Below, in pieces: positions 8,524 through 16,588 of a DNA stretch of 64,000 nucleotides. The translations under genes were made by a program, and so were the position numbers. The stretch's first letter is position 1; each line of letters opens with the position of its first letter. The stretch lies in assembly GCF_001687625.2 (NCBI RefSeq), contig NZ_CP016538.2:2510501-2574500 (forward strand), in the 5' to 3' direction. This DNA is from Planococcus maritimus. Its GTDB lineage: Bacteria > Bacillota > Bacilli > Bacillales_A > Planococcaceae. Below the pieces are notes generated by a model. It saw nothing but the letters and a program-made list of their open reading frames with translations. It did not search any database and had not been told where the DNA came from.

Positions 8524-8725
8524 GTATTTGGAGAAGCGTTCGCTCGACTCCGGTGGATCAGCGAGACGACCGAGACCCCGGAAGAAATGAATGAGTGAAG
8601 CTTAGCTGAACACATTCATTTGCGACGCATCTGCTACGCAGATGTGGGAGCACAAGGGTTTCGAAGCGGCTGAGGAGGCTTGGGCGCGAGCCCACGGAAA
8701 GCGAGCGATAAGCTTCGGAAAATAC
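8524..8725 (+). repeat. MITE-like intergenic repeat, copy 1 (short form)
   Basis: Begins GTATTTGGAGAAGCG and ends GCTTCGGAAAATAC, giving imperfect terminal inverted repeats that extend to CGCTCG/CGAGCG. It is about 200 bp and aligns over nearly its whole length with 14662-14934 and 20183-20455. This copy lacks about 71 bp present just inside the left end of the other two. No open frame with a ribosome site, so it is non-coding. It fills the space between convergent genes. Confidence 0.85.
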
Positions 8726-8754
8726 AGTTTTCCAAGTTTCACAACAATCAAAAA

Positions 8755-8783
8755 CGTTATCCAGCCGCCATGACCGGATAACG
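8755..8783. terminator. Bidirectional terminator; right hairpin of repeat copy 1
   Basis: CGTTATCC pairs with GGATAACG, extended by GCCGCCATGAC in the loop region. T-runs lie on both sides, so it can end the minus-strand DUF4956 gene (stop at 8790). It resembles the hairpin at 8412-8440. Confidence 0.8.
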
Positions 8784-8789
8784 CTTTTT

Positions 8790-9473
8790 TTATGCAGTAA
8801 AGTTGCCGTCGTAGCTGAGCATGATGGCGGACTGGACGCCAGCGAGCTCTGAAATGCGGGTAATGAAGCCCATATCGGTATCTTTCACACGCACTTCATA
8901 AGTCACTTCGTAATCTCTGCCGCCTTGAACGGATTTAGATTTGATCAAGTGTTTGCGGACACTTGCCGATACCATCTGTTCAAGAGACTTTTCAATGGCG
9001 TTGTCTTCGTATTTCACAATGAGCAAATACGGATTTTCGATTTTGATTTTATTCACAAAGACGATTAATACAAGTCCGATCAACAGCGAGCCCAGAATGG
9101 CCAATAAGACAAAGCCGGCGCCGCACAGGATTCCGGAGATGATGGTCCAGAACAAGTACACCAAATCCATCGGGTCTTTAATCGGTGTCCGGAAGCGAAC
9201 GATCGATAGCGCACCGACCATCCCGAGCGATAACAGCACATTTGTGGAAATCCCCATGATGATCAAAGCTGTCGCCATGGACATAATGATCAGGGAAATA
9301 TTGAAGCTATGCGAATAAATGACGCCAGAGAAGGTTTTCTTATAGATGGTGTAGATGAATAGCCCGATGATAAATGCGACCACCAGCCCGATAAGTGAAT
9401 CGATGAGCGAGAAGCTGCTTGTGTTTTCCAAAAAACTCGAATTAAAAATGTCGTTAAACGTTATGCTTTCCAT
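8790..9473 (-). CDS. DUF4956 membrane protein
   Basis: 227 aa; ATG preceded by TTGGAGGAATAACAA. Four membrane segments between about residues 22 and 155, with the family core SLGMVGALSIVRFRTPIKDP (about 82-101) followed by DLVYLFWTI. The last 70 residues form a soluble domain (ASVRKHLIKSKSVQGG...). DUF4956 genes are commonly adjacent to VTC-domain genes, as here (37 bp downstream of it), so the pair probably works as a membrane complex. Biochemical role is not established. Confidence 0.88.
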   Translation of the reverse strand: MESITFNDIFNSSFLENTSSFSLIDSLIGLVVAFIIGLFIYTIYKKTFSGVIYSHSFNISLIIMSMATALIIMGISTNVLLSLGMVGALSIVRFRTPIKDPMDLVYLFWTIISGILCGAGFVLLAILGSLLIGLVLIVFVNKIKIENPYLLIVKYEDNAIEKSLEQMVSASVRKHLIKSKSVQGGRDYEVTYEVRVKDTDMGFITRISELAGVQSAIMLSYDGNFTA

Positions 9474-9510
9474 TTGTTATTCCTCCAATAAGTTAATGCC
9501 GTGCTGGGGC

Positions 9511-10209
9511 TTACCCATACATCCGGCTGATTTGGTATTTCGAGTACGCTCCCGCCCGCAGATCGCTGACTTGCAGCAATTGGCGGATAACCCCGGGCAA
9601 AAATTCATCGTATTTGACTTCCAGCAACACCACGCCGGGTTCCGTATCGACCATGGTGATGTTCGGATTCAATACATCATTATTGCGCAAGCTCGTGCGG
9701 ATCTTGCTGTCGAACGTGACGCGGACATTTCCGTATTTATAAATGAACACTTCTCTTTCGTAATCGACGACCGTCAGCGGTTTGAGCTGAAGCATGACCA
9801 TCTGCCAATACAGATCCTGCATCAACGGCCGGCTGTCCGTTTCCATCCAGTCTATGTCTCCTGAGCGGATGCGCTCGTATTCCTGTGCATCAATCGGGCA
9901 TTTCTGTTTATAGGTTAAATTATTGCGCTTGCTTTTTTTCTCCAGGTTCATAAAGCTCGTGTCGCCGTCATAATAGCGGACGCGGAATTTGTCGCGTTCG
10001 AAATTGCCTTCTTTTTTCTGGTTCATGACTTTATTGTCGAAGTTGTCGAAATAGACGCTGCGAATCTGGTACGTGCCGTTTGCTTTGGCATGGTCATCTA
10101 CTTCCATATAATGCTTTAGCTTATTGCGTAATAAGTAGCATTCCAATTGAGTCATTTCGTGTTTGATTTCCCGGCGGCCCTGGACCCCGTTTAAACTCAT
10201 CGCTTTCAT
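9511..10209 (-). CDS. VTC domain-containing protein
   Basis: 232 aa; ATG preceded by AAAGGAGAGAAAACG. The VTC fold is a triphosphate-tunnel type domain, best known from the polyphosphate polymerase Vtc4. Basic tunnel residues are visible in FERDKFRVRYYD, NLEKKSKRNNLTYKQK, VDYEREVF, VRVTFDSKIRT and LLEVKYDEFLP. It is first in an operon with the DUF4956 gene and has the paired TTAAGG promoter immediately upstream. A role in binding or making a polyphosphorylated compound at the membrane is inferred from the fold; the substrate is unknown in bacteria of this type. Confidence 0.88.
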   Translation of the reverse strand: MKAMSLNGVQGRREIKHEMTQLECYLLRNKLKHYMEVDDHAKANGTYQIRSVYFDNFDNKVMNQKKEGNFERDKFRVRYYDGDTSFMNLEKKSKRNNLTYKQKCPIDAQEYERIRSGDIDWMETDSRPLMQDLYWQMVMLQLKPLTVVDYEREVFIYKYGNVRVTFDSKIRTSLRNNDVLNPNITMVDTEPGVVLLEVKYDEFLPGVIRQLLQVSDLRAGAYSKYQISRMYG

Positions 10210-10261
10210 CGTTTTCTCTCCTTTATGCTGTTGCCTGTGATGTGTGAAGTTCTTAATACCG

Positions 10262-10293
10262 AGTATGGGCCGCTTTCCTTAAACAAACCTTAA
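10262..10293 (-). promoter_or_regulatory. TTAAGG direct-repeat promoter of the VTC-DUF4956 operon
   Basis: On the minus strand TTAAGG occurs twice with an 11-bp period (10288-10293 and 10277-10282), then 9 bp, then CATACT at 10262-10267 as a -10 element. The same arrangement precedes the DUF4353 lipoprotein gene at 12367-12398. Direct hexamers one helical turn apart in place of a -35 box are typical of OmpR-family activators, and an OmpR-type regulator is encoded next door. Confidence 0.75.
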
Positions 10294-10295
10294 AA

Positions 10296-10324
10296 TAAAA
10301 AAAGACCGCCAATTGGCGATCTTT
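10296..10324 (-). terminator. Terminator of the two-component system operon
   Basis: On the minus strand AAAGATCGCC pairs with GGCGGTCTTT around AATT, followed by TTTTATTTT. The stem overlaps the histidine kinase stop codon. It separates that operon from the TTAAGG promoter of the VTC operon. Confidence 0.8.
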
Positions 10325-11609
10325 ATTTCGGTAATTTCACTTGGAATGTGGTGCCAGAGGGCGTATTGGCGAATGCCGTGATTGTGCCGCCGTGGCTTTC
10401 TACGATCCACTGGGCAATGGATAGGCCAAGCCCGATGCCCCCGGTTTCGCGTGACCGCGCTTTATCTTCACGGTAAAACCTATCGAAAATGTACGGCAGG
10501 TTGTCTTCTTTAATGCCTGCGCCTTCATCGCTCACTTCGATAACGGTATTGCGCTCTTCCATATAGCTTCGGATGCCGATGCGCTCTCCGGTATCGGTGT
10601 ATTTGAGGGCGTTGTCTAGCAAGATCACCAATAATTGATGCAGCCGGCTGCGGTCCGCTTCCATGCTAACATCGGCCTGGAGATCAAGCCAGAATTCCTT
10701 ATCTTGCGATTCCGCAATTTCCTCATAAGGCGCCAGTGCATGGCGGATGAACGGGTCCAGGTCAATGGTTTCTTTTTGCAACTGGATTTCCGAGGAATCC
10801 GCACGAGCCAGCGTCAAGAGGTCTGTCGTGAGTTTCGACAAGCGCCGGGTCTCGGATAGGCTCATCGCGATGTTCTCGAAACGGTCCATGATTTTCGCTT
10901 GCGGTGCCGTCAGCAGCAATTCCAATTTGTTTTGGATGACTGTCAAAGGCGTACGCAGTTCATGGGAGGCGTTTTCCACAAACTCGGCCTGCTTGTTCCA
11001 CGACTGGACAATCGGCTTGACCATTTTCTTCGACAACACATAACTGGCCGAAATCGATAACACAATGAAGATGAGCGAGCAAATGGCCAATAGCCGGCCG
11101 AAGTTTTCGATAATGGTTTGTTCAGGATCGATATTGACTAGCAACTGGGTATAGGCGATGTCATCTGTCGGGTCATCGTCTTCAAATAGTAAAGAGCGGT
11201 AGTCAAAGGTCTCGTCGAAAGTCGTGTTGGTGATGACACCTTCACTTTCTGTGTCGAGCGTGAGATCTTCAAAGAAGTTTTCATATAGAAGCGTGCCGAT
11301 TTGTTCTTCGTTGGCGATTTCGCCTTGCTCATTCCAAAAAAGGATGGTGACACGCGGGTTCGGATTCGCGCCACGGCTGGAAAAGTTAACATTTTGCGGG
11401 TCAGCCCCAGCCGGTCGAATGCGATCTTGAGGCGCCTCTTCCACAACTTTGCGCACCTGCATTAATTCCTCATCTGTCTGAGAAAACAAAGTCGTTTGCA
11501 CTTGGTTAAAAATGATAATGCCAAATAGCGTAAAAATGACCGTAAATGCCAGCAGGTTCAAAAGCATGAAGCGGGTTTGCTGTTTTTTGACGATGGCGTC
11601 TCTATTCAT
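10323..11609 (-). CDS. Sensor histidine kinase
   Basis: 428 aa from the ATG at 11609, which has GGGAG six bases upstream and overlaps the regulator stop by a few bases; a longer frame to 11669 lacks support. A first membrane segment (about 12-33), a ~125-residue extracellular acidic sensor domain, and a second segment (about 165-185). Then come the HisKA box with NASHELRTP (His about 218), N box NALKYTD, DEGAGI, FDRFYRED and GIGLGLSIAQ. It phosphorylates the OmpR-type regulator encoded just upstream. The shared operon and the TTAAGG promoters suggest it governs the VTC and DUF4353 genes. The signal is unknown. Confidence 0.92.
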   Translation of the reverse strand: MNRDAIVKKQQTRFMLLNLLAFTVIFTLFGIIIFNQVQTTLFSQTDEELMQVRKVVEEAPQDRIRPAGADPQNVNFSSRGANPNPRVTILFWNEQGEIANEEQIGTLLYENFFEDLTLDTESEGVITNTTFDETFDYRSLLFEDDDPTDDIAYTQLLVNIDPEQTIIENFGRLLAICSLIFIVLSISASYVLSKKMVKPIVQSWNKQAEFVENASHELRTPLTVIQNKLELLLTAPQAKIMDRFENIAMSLSETRRLSKLTTDLLTLARADSSEIQLQKETIDLDPFIRHALAPYEEIAESQDKEFWLDLQADVSMEADRSRLHQLLVILLDNALKYTDTGERIGIRSYMEERNTVIEVSDEGAGIKEDNLPYIFDRFYREDKARSRETGGIGLGLSIAQWIVESHGGTITAFANTPSGTTFQVKLPK

Positions 11610-12288
11610 GGCCCGCTCCCGCATCCGCAAGCATATATCCGAGGCCACGGAAGGTTTTGATATAGCCATCGTACTGGAAAGGCTTTAAGTTTTTGCGCAG
11701 GTTGCTGGCGTATACTTCGACCACCGTTGTCGAGGTATCGGATTCAAATCCCCAAATGCGGTCAAAGATCTGCTCTTTTGTCAGGATGATGTTTTGATTG
11801 GTCAATAAATACTCCAGCAGATCGAACTGCTTGCCGTTGAGCTTGACCGCTTCCCCGTCGATAGTGGCCGTTTTGGTTTTGATATTGAGTTTTAATTCCT
11901 TAAAGCTGAGGACGTGTTCCTTCAGTTCCCCGCCGGCTCTTCTGATGATCGCTTCGAGCCTTAACAATAGCTCTTCTCTATGAAACGGCTTCACTAAATA
12001 GTCATCCGCTCCTGATTTGAATCCTTCAATTTTGTCAGCAATGCCGTCTTTGGCGGTCAGCATGATGACCGGCGTGACGTTGCCTTTTGCGCGCAATTCT
12101 TTCAGTACTTCATAGCCGTTCATTTCCGGCATCATGATGTCTAAGATAATGCCGTCGAAAATATTCTGTTCGGCTAGGTACAAGCCTTCTTCCCCATTAT
12201 AGGCCTGCTCGGTTTCGAATAATTCTTCTGTCGTTTGCTTGATCGTATCGGATAATTGCTTGTCGTCTTCTATAATTAACAGCTTCAT
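11602..12288 (-). CDS. OmpR/PhoB-family response regulator
   Basis: 228 aa from ATG 12288; a GTG at 12309 is in frame but lacks a ribosome site. Receiver domain with the acidic pair (EDD at 7-9), phospho-acceptor Asp50 in DGIILDIMMPEMNG, MLTAKDG and a Lys in YLVKPF. C-terminal winged helix (about 130-222) with LNGKQFDLLEYLL, ILTKEQIFDRIWG, VEVYASNLRKNL and RGLGYML. It is co-transcribed with the kinase. It is divergent from the DUF4353 gene, and the TTAAGG boxes at 12367-12383 lie in the shared intergenic region, so autoregulation is possible. Confidence 0.92.
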   Translation of the reverse strand: MKLLIIEDDKQLSDTIKQTTEELFETEQAYNGEEGLYLAEQNIFDGIILDIMMPEMNGYEVLKELRAKGNVTPVIMLTAKDGIADKIEGFKSGADDYLVKPFHREELLLRLEAIIRRAGGELKEHVLSFKELKLNIKTKTATIDGEAVKLNGKQFDLLEYLLTNQNIILTKEQIFDRIWGFESDTSTTVVEVYASNLRKNLKPFQYDGYIKTFRGLGYMLADAGAGHE

Positions 12289-12366
12289 TTCCCATGCCCC
12301 ATCTCCCACGTGAATAATAGATTTGATTATAGAACGAAAAAAGAAAATTGCAACCGTCTTTTGATT

Positions 12367-12398
12367 TTAAGGTTTTATTAAGGTAGCCCTCCCATACT
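12367..12398 (+). promoter_or_regulatory. TTAAGG direct-repeat promoter of the DUF4353 lipoprotein gene
   Basis: TTAAGG at 12367-12372 and 12378-12383, then 9 bp, then CATACT at 12393-12398. Box sequence, 11-bp period, spacer length and -10 are the same as at 10262-10293 (minus strand). This points to one regulator acting on both transcripts, most simply the response regulator encoded at 11602-12288. Confidence 0.75.
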
Positions 12399-12448
12399 GA
12401 AATCAACAAGAGACAAGCTTTCCTCTTAATTCAGAAGGAGTGAAAAAA

Positions 12449-14506
12449 ATGATCCATAAAAATATGTTCAAAATGGCCTCGGTCGCTTTATCTGCAAGCT
12501 TATTGTTTGCCTGCAGCAATACAGATCTAGAAGAAACTGCAGAGGCGAGTTCCCCAGCACAGGAAATCGTCGAGTCAGAAATCGATTCCGTGCTCACCTA
12601 CACGGCAGGCGATGAATACGAAGAGATTGAGAACGCGGAGACGATTGAGCTAAGCGGCACCGAAGCGGACTACGCTTCCTCTGCAGCGGTACTCTTCGAT
12701 GAAGGCACATTAACGATCAAGGCGGGCGGCACCTACGTACTGAGCGGCAGTTTGGATGGCCAAGTGGTGATCGATTCAGAAGACGATAACCCGGTCCGTC
12801 TCGTACTCGACGGCGTGAGCATCCAGTCCTCTGAAAGTTCAGCGATTTTCGTGGAAAAAGCGGAGAAAGCAATCATTTCGCTTGAAGAAGGCAGCGAAAA
12901 CCGCGTCGCCGATGCAGCCAATTATTCGGACACCGATGATTCCGATGAACCGAACGCTGCTATTTTCAGTAAAAGCGATTTGACCATCAACGGCACAGGA
13001 CAATTGGTTGTCGAAGGTAATTACAATAACGGCATCGCCAGCAAAGACTCCTTGAAAATCACGGGAGGCGACTTGACGATTTCTGCTGTGGATGACGCGT
13101 TAATGGGGCGCGATCTGGTAGCCGTGAAAGATGGCTCGATCACTATCGAAGCTGGCGATGACGGCATCAAGACGACCAATGATGAAGAAAACACCGGAAC
13201 GATTGCCCTTGAAGGCGGTACGTATTCAATCGTTGCGGGAGGAGACGGCATCCAATCCTCTGCTGACGCTTATATTACTGGCGGCGATTACGCCATCACG
13301 TCCGGTGGCGGAAGCCCGGAAACCGTCAAAACGAATTCACCAGGCCCAACACAAGGAACGGCCACCACTGAAGAGACAGATGACACAAGTGCCAAGGGGC
13401 TGAAAACAGAAGGCGCTCTTTCTGTTACCGGCGGCAGTTTCACCGTCGATTCAGCGGATGACGCCGTCCACAGCAATGGCGATGTGGCGATCAGCGGCGG
13501 CGAGTGGAATTTATCCACAGGTGAAGACGGCATACACGCTGACCAAATGATGGTCTTGGATGACGGAACGTTCGATATCGCGAAGAGCTATGAAGCACTA
13601 GAAGCAGCTCAATTGGCTATCAACGGCGGCGAATACACCTTGTGGGCAAGCGACGATGGTATTAACGTCAGCAACGGCAGCGTGACGACCGAAACTGCTG
13701 AAACTGAGGAAGGTTCGGCGACAAGCGATGAAGCGCTGTTGACCATTACAGGCGGCTTCCTTTCTGTCGATGCCGGTGGAGACGGACTGGATGCCAATGG
13801 CTCGATCAACATGACAGGCGGCACGGTTCTGGTTAACGGGCCGGTCACGGATATGGAAGGTTCGATCGATTATGACAACACCTTCACGCAAGACGGCGGG
13901 CTATTGATTGCCGCAGGCAGCTCGGGCATGGTACAGAGCACATCCGAAGACTCCACACAATCTGCTGTCGTGATGACGTTCCCGGATATTCAGGAAGCCG
14001 GCACACTGACCCACCTTGAAGACAGTGCAGGCAATACGGTCGCGAGCTTCGCGCCGCAAAAAGATTATCAGGCGATCTACATCAGCTCCCCTGACTTGCA
14101 AGTCGGCTCAAGCTATACATTATCAGTCGGCGGGTCATCTACCGGTGAAGAAACGGAAGGCTTGTTTACAGGCGGCAGCTACGAAGGCGGTACCGAGGTC
14201 TTAAGCTTCGTCCAAGAAGAAACAGCTACTTGGCTTAACGAAGACGGCATCACAGAAGCTGCCCCTGAACATGCTGGCGGTGGCGCTGGCGGGGCTGGGG
14301 CTGCTGGCGGCGACCGTCAAGGCGGACCGCCTCAAGGCGCCAATCCGATGGAACAGCTAGATGAGGAAACTGCCCTTCAAGTTGAAGAAATCCTCGCGCA
14401 ACTTGAAGCCGGCACCTTGACGGAAGAACAAGCGCAAGCCGCTATGGCGGAACTTGGCATTGAAGTGCCGATGCGCCCAGCAGAAGACACGGTCCCAGCA
14501 CAATAA
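12449..14506 (+). CDS. DUF4353 (Cthe_2159-like) carbohydrate-binding lipoprotein
   Basis: 685 aa from ATG 12449, which has AAGGAG eight bases upstream; the GTG at 12440 overlaps that site. Lipoprotein signal with lipobox LLFAC, so it is anchored outside the membrane. Residues about 60-560 form a repetitive beta-helix-type domain rich in GG-x-(F/Y/L) turns and acidic runs (SADDAVHSNGD, GDDGI, ASDDGINVSNG), as in Cthe_2159, a polygalacturonate-binding protein. The acidic turns suggest calcium binding. A Gly-rich linker (GGGAGGAGAAGG) leads to an amphipathic helical tail (about 640-685). Its promoter carries the same TTAAGG boxes as the VTC operon. The ligand is unknown. Confidence 0.88.
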   Translation: MIHKNMFKMASVALSASLLFACSNTDLEETAEASSPAQEIVESEIDSVLTYTAGDEYEEIENAETIELSGTEADYASSAAVLFDEGTLTIKAGGTYVLSGSLDGQVVIDSEDDNPVRLVLDGVSIQSSESSAIFVEKAEKAIISLEEGSENRVADAANYSDTDDSDEPNAAIFSKSDLTINGTGQLVVEGNYNNGIASKDSLKITGGDLTISAVDDALMGRDLVAVKDGSITIEAGDDGIKTTNDEENTGTIALEGGTYSIVAGGDGIQSSADAYITGGDYAITSGGGSPETVKTNSPGPTQGTATTEETDDTSAKGLKTEGALSVTGGSFTVDSADDAVHSNGDVAISGGEWNLSTGEDGIHADQMMVLDDGTFDIAKSYEALEAAQLAINGGEYTLWASDDGINVSNGSVTTETAETEEGSATSDEALLTITGGFLSVDAGGDGLDANGSINMTGGTVLVNGPVTDMEGSIDYDNTFTQDGGLLIAAGSSGMVQSTSEDSTQSAVVMTFPDIQEAGTLTHLEDSAGNTVASFAPQKDYQAIYISSPDLQVGSSYTLSVGGSSTGEETEGLFTGGSYEGGTEVLSFVQEETATWLNEDGITEAAPEHAGGGAGGAGAAGGDRQGGPPQGANPMEQLDEETALQVEEILAQLEAGTLTEEQAQAAMAELGIEVPMRPAEDTVPAQ

Positions 14507-14544
14507 AATGACCAGACGCGCCCTATCGCGCAATTATATACTTT

Positions 14545-14580
14545 AAAAACCGGCAGCCTGTCCTAGGCTGTCGGTTTTTA
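14545..14580 (+). terminator. Terminator of the DUF4353 gene; left hairpin of repeat copy 2
   Basis: CGGCAGCCTG at 14551-14560 pairs with TAGGCTGTCGG, followed by TTTTTA and flanked by AAAAA, so it can work in both directions. The 24-nt core is 19/24 identical to the hairpin at 14951-14974 beyond the repeat element. Confidence 0.85.
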
Positions 14581-14661
14581 GAATGTTGAAGAAGTCGATA
14601 ATCCTCTATGAAGTAAATTGGCAACACCTTTTCGATATTCAAGAGTCAATGACCTCTCTAA

Positions 14662-14934
14662 GTATTTGGAGAAGCGTTCGCTCGTAAGCCCTTCTGCTCA
14701 ATAATGCTGCGCATTACTTTCGCAAAGATAATGTCTCCCGTAGGTCGACCTTATCTTTCCTGTGGATCAGCGAGACGACCGAGACCCCGCAAGAAATGAA
14801 TGAGTGAAGCTTAGCTGAACACATTCATTTGCGACGCATCTGCCACGCAGATGTGGGAGCACAAGGGTTTTGAAGCGGCTGAGGAGGCTTGGGCGCGAGC
14901 CCACGGAAAGCGAGCGATAAGCTTCGGAAAATAC
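14662..14934 (+). repeat. MITE-like intergenic repeat, copy 2
   Basis: 273 bp, from GTATTTGGAGAAGCG to GCTTCGGAAAATAC, with the same terminal inverted repeats as copies 1 and 3. It matches copy 3 (20183-20455) base for base over most of its length. Homology with copy 3 also runs leftwards to the T-run of the left hairpin (AGAATGTTGAAG). No coding potential with a ribosome site. Confidence 0.88.
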
Positions 14935-14950
14935 GGTTTCTTAACTTTTT

Positions 14951-14974
14951 CGATAGCCTGCCCTAGGCTGCCGA
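14951..14974. other. Hairpin duplicated across repeat copy 2 (right side)
   Basis: CGATAGCCTG pairs with CAGGCTATCG-like CTAGGCTGCCGA, followed by TTTTC. It duplicates the terminator at 14551-14574 although both flanking genes run on the plus strand and only one terminator is needed. The remaining bases to 15081 hold the promoter region of the next gene. Confidence 0.65.
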
Positions 14975-15081
14975 TTTTCTCTATGGTCGAATCGTGCATA
15001 TTTTTTTCACTTATTATATGATAAAGCGGTAAACGTATTTCAGGATAACTTACAATGCCCATTAAGCGAGGAGAAAACAGC

Positions 15082-15930
15082 ATGTTCAAAAATAACGAGT
15101 TGCAAATTTTTTTGCGCGAAAAGTCTAAAGGGCTGACCGAACAATGGTATTCCACATTAGACAAAACCAGCGGCGGTGTCTACGCTGAAACCGAACCCCA
15201 AGCTATCGACAAACTAAAGCAGCAAAACCAGGATTTCCATCAATTGTTCTGTTCGGCATTCGGCAAAGACGAAGACGAGTGCATCGACATCTTCCGAGAA
15301 TGGGTGCTCAGTGTCGCCAATGACGAAGCGCATTTATCCACGCCTTTCAATTCCGTTATCAGGGAATTTTTCCGCACGCAAAAGCAGTATTTGGAGCTCA
15401 TTGAAGAGTTCGCTGTATTGCAAGAAGAAACTGTTTCCCACGCACAATTGACTGCTTGGAACCAAGCCGTTGTCGATACGACCAATACGATCATCCTCGA
15501 GTTCATCGACCAAAACACGAAAGCTGCAGAGCGCCGTTTGAATGCACAACAGGAAATGATCGTCGAGATGAGCGCACCGGTCATCTTGCTTTCCAAAGAT
15601 AGCGGATTGCTTCCATTGATCGGCGAGATCAATACATACCGCGCCAAAATCGTCTTCGAAAAAGTTTTGCAGCAATGCCACGAAAAATCGATTGAGCGCC
15701 TATTCATCGACTTATCCGGCGTGCCGATCATCGATACGATGGTCGCCCACCAGATTTTCCAATTGATCGAAGGCTTGAAAATCATCGGCGTTCGTACGGC
15801 CATTGCGGGCATCAGCCCAGAGATCGCACAGACGGCTATCCAATTGGGCGTCAATTTCGGTGAAATCGATGTCTACAATAAATTAGACCAGGCTTTGCGC
15901 TATCATAAACTCGAATTTCACCAAAACTGA
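15082..15930 (+). CDS. RsbR-family STAS domain protein
   Basis: 282 aa from ATG 15082, with GCGAGGAG upstream; the frame opens 27 bp earlier without a site. The N-terminal half (about 1-150) is an all-helical non-heme globin-like RsbR sensor domain. The C-terminal STAS domain (about 165-278) contains DLSGVPIIDTMVAHQ, where the Thr matches the conserved RsbT phosphorylation site of RsbR paralogues. RsbR proteins assemble with RsbS into stressosomes that release RsbT to activate the SigB pathway. The sequence is closest in feel to the RsbRD type. No rsb genes are adjacent; it is a stand-alone gene ending at a strong terminator. Confidence 0.85.
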   Translation: MFKNNELQIFLREKSKGLTEQWYSTLDKTSGGVYAETEPQAIDKLKQQNQDFHQLFCSAFGKDEDECIDIFREWVLSVANDEAHLSTPFNSVIREFFRTQKQYLELIEEFAVLQEETVSHAQLTAWNQAVVDTTNTIILEFIDQNTKAAERRLNAQQEMIVEMSAPVILLSKDSGLLPLIGEINTYRAKIVFEKVLQQCHEKSIERLFIDLSGVPIIDTMVAHQIFQLIEGLKIIGVRTAIAGISPEIAQTAIQLGVNFGEIDVYNKLDQALRYHKLEFHQN

Positions 15931-15938
15931 AAAACCTA

Positions 15939-15985
15939 AAAGAACATCCACTTGCACACGCGGCAGGTGGATGTTCTTTTGGGTT
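15939..15985 (+). terminator. Terminator after the RsbR-like gene
   Basis: AAAGAACATCCAC at 15939-15951 pairs with GTGGATGTTCTTT at 15967-15979 (13 bp perfect), followed by TTGGGTTT. The symmetric A/T flanks allow use by the convergent gene ending at 15995. Confidence 0.88.
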
Positions 15986-15994
15986 TATTTACGC

Positions 15995-16447
15995 TCAGCG
16001 ATTTTCTGCGATGCGCTTCAGCTCTGCGGCGCGTGTCGACAGGAATTCCTCCATATGGCGTTCGAGAAATAATTTATCGGCGATCCTTCCGATGAACCCT
16101 AACGGCGCGCGGTAGACAAACCAATCTACCATCAAGGTGCCGCTGCCGCTTTCTGTGAATTCATGGGTATGATGGAAAGAATGAAAAGCGCCTTTGACCA
16201 TTTCGTCGCTGAAACGATACGGCCGCTCCATTTCGGTGATTTTGGATGTGAGCTTTTGGCGGACACCCAGATGCGTCGCTTTCCACGTCACCCAGTCACC
16301 GAGTTCCATCATGCCGCTCGTGGTCCCGGCAATGGCGCGTTCATTCGTTTTCGAGACGGTTTCAATGTGTACTTCAATGCTCCTGGCCAAATCGAAACAG
16401 CGCTCGATCGGTGCTTCAATATACGTTTCATGGACTATCTTCGGCAT
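15995..16447 (-). CDS. SRPBCC family protein
   Basis: 150 aa; ATG preceded by AGAGGGGACGGC. The START/polyketide-cyclase-like fold is suggested by the N-terminal strand HETYIEAPIERCFDLARSI, the GDWVTWKATHLGV core, FHSFHHTHEF in the central strands and the long C-terminal amphipathic helix (FLERHMEEFLSTRAAEL). Members bind hydrophobic ligands or act as cyclases/dehydratases; the ligand cannot be predicted. Single gene, divergent from the methyltransferase at 16589. Confidence 0.8.
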   Translation of the reverse strand: MPKIVHETYIEAPIERCFDLARSIEVHIETVSKTNERAIAGTTSGMMELGDWVTWKATHLGVRQKLTSKITEMERPYRFSDEMVKGAFHSFHHTHEFTESGSGTLMVDWFVYRAPLGFIGRIADKLFLERHMEEFLSTRAAELKRIAENR

Positions 16448-16588
16448 GCCGTCCCCTCTTTTCCTTGCTGCTTACAGCTTATTACTTTTCAATACCCTTT
16501 GCCCGGGGCCATTATTCCTCACGGCCATCCACACAAGAAGGAATCGGCCAGCAGTTACGAGAATGATTAAAGAACAGGAGGGGTTTAA

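Noticed and set aside
9355..9864. 169-aa plus-strand frame across the VTC/DUF4956 junction
   Set aside because: Antisense to two genes with clear family motifs, and it has no ribosome site.
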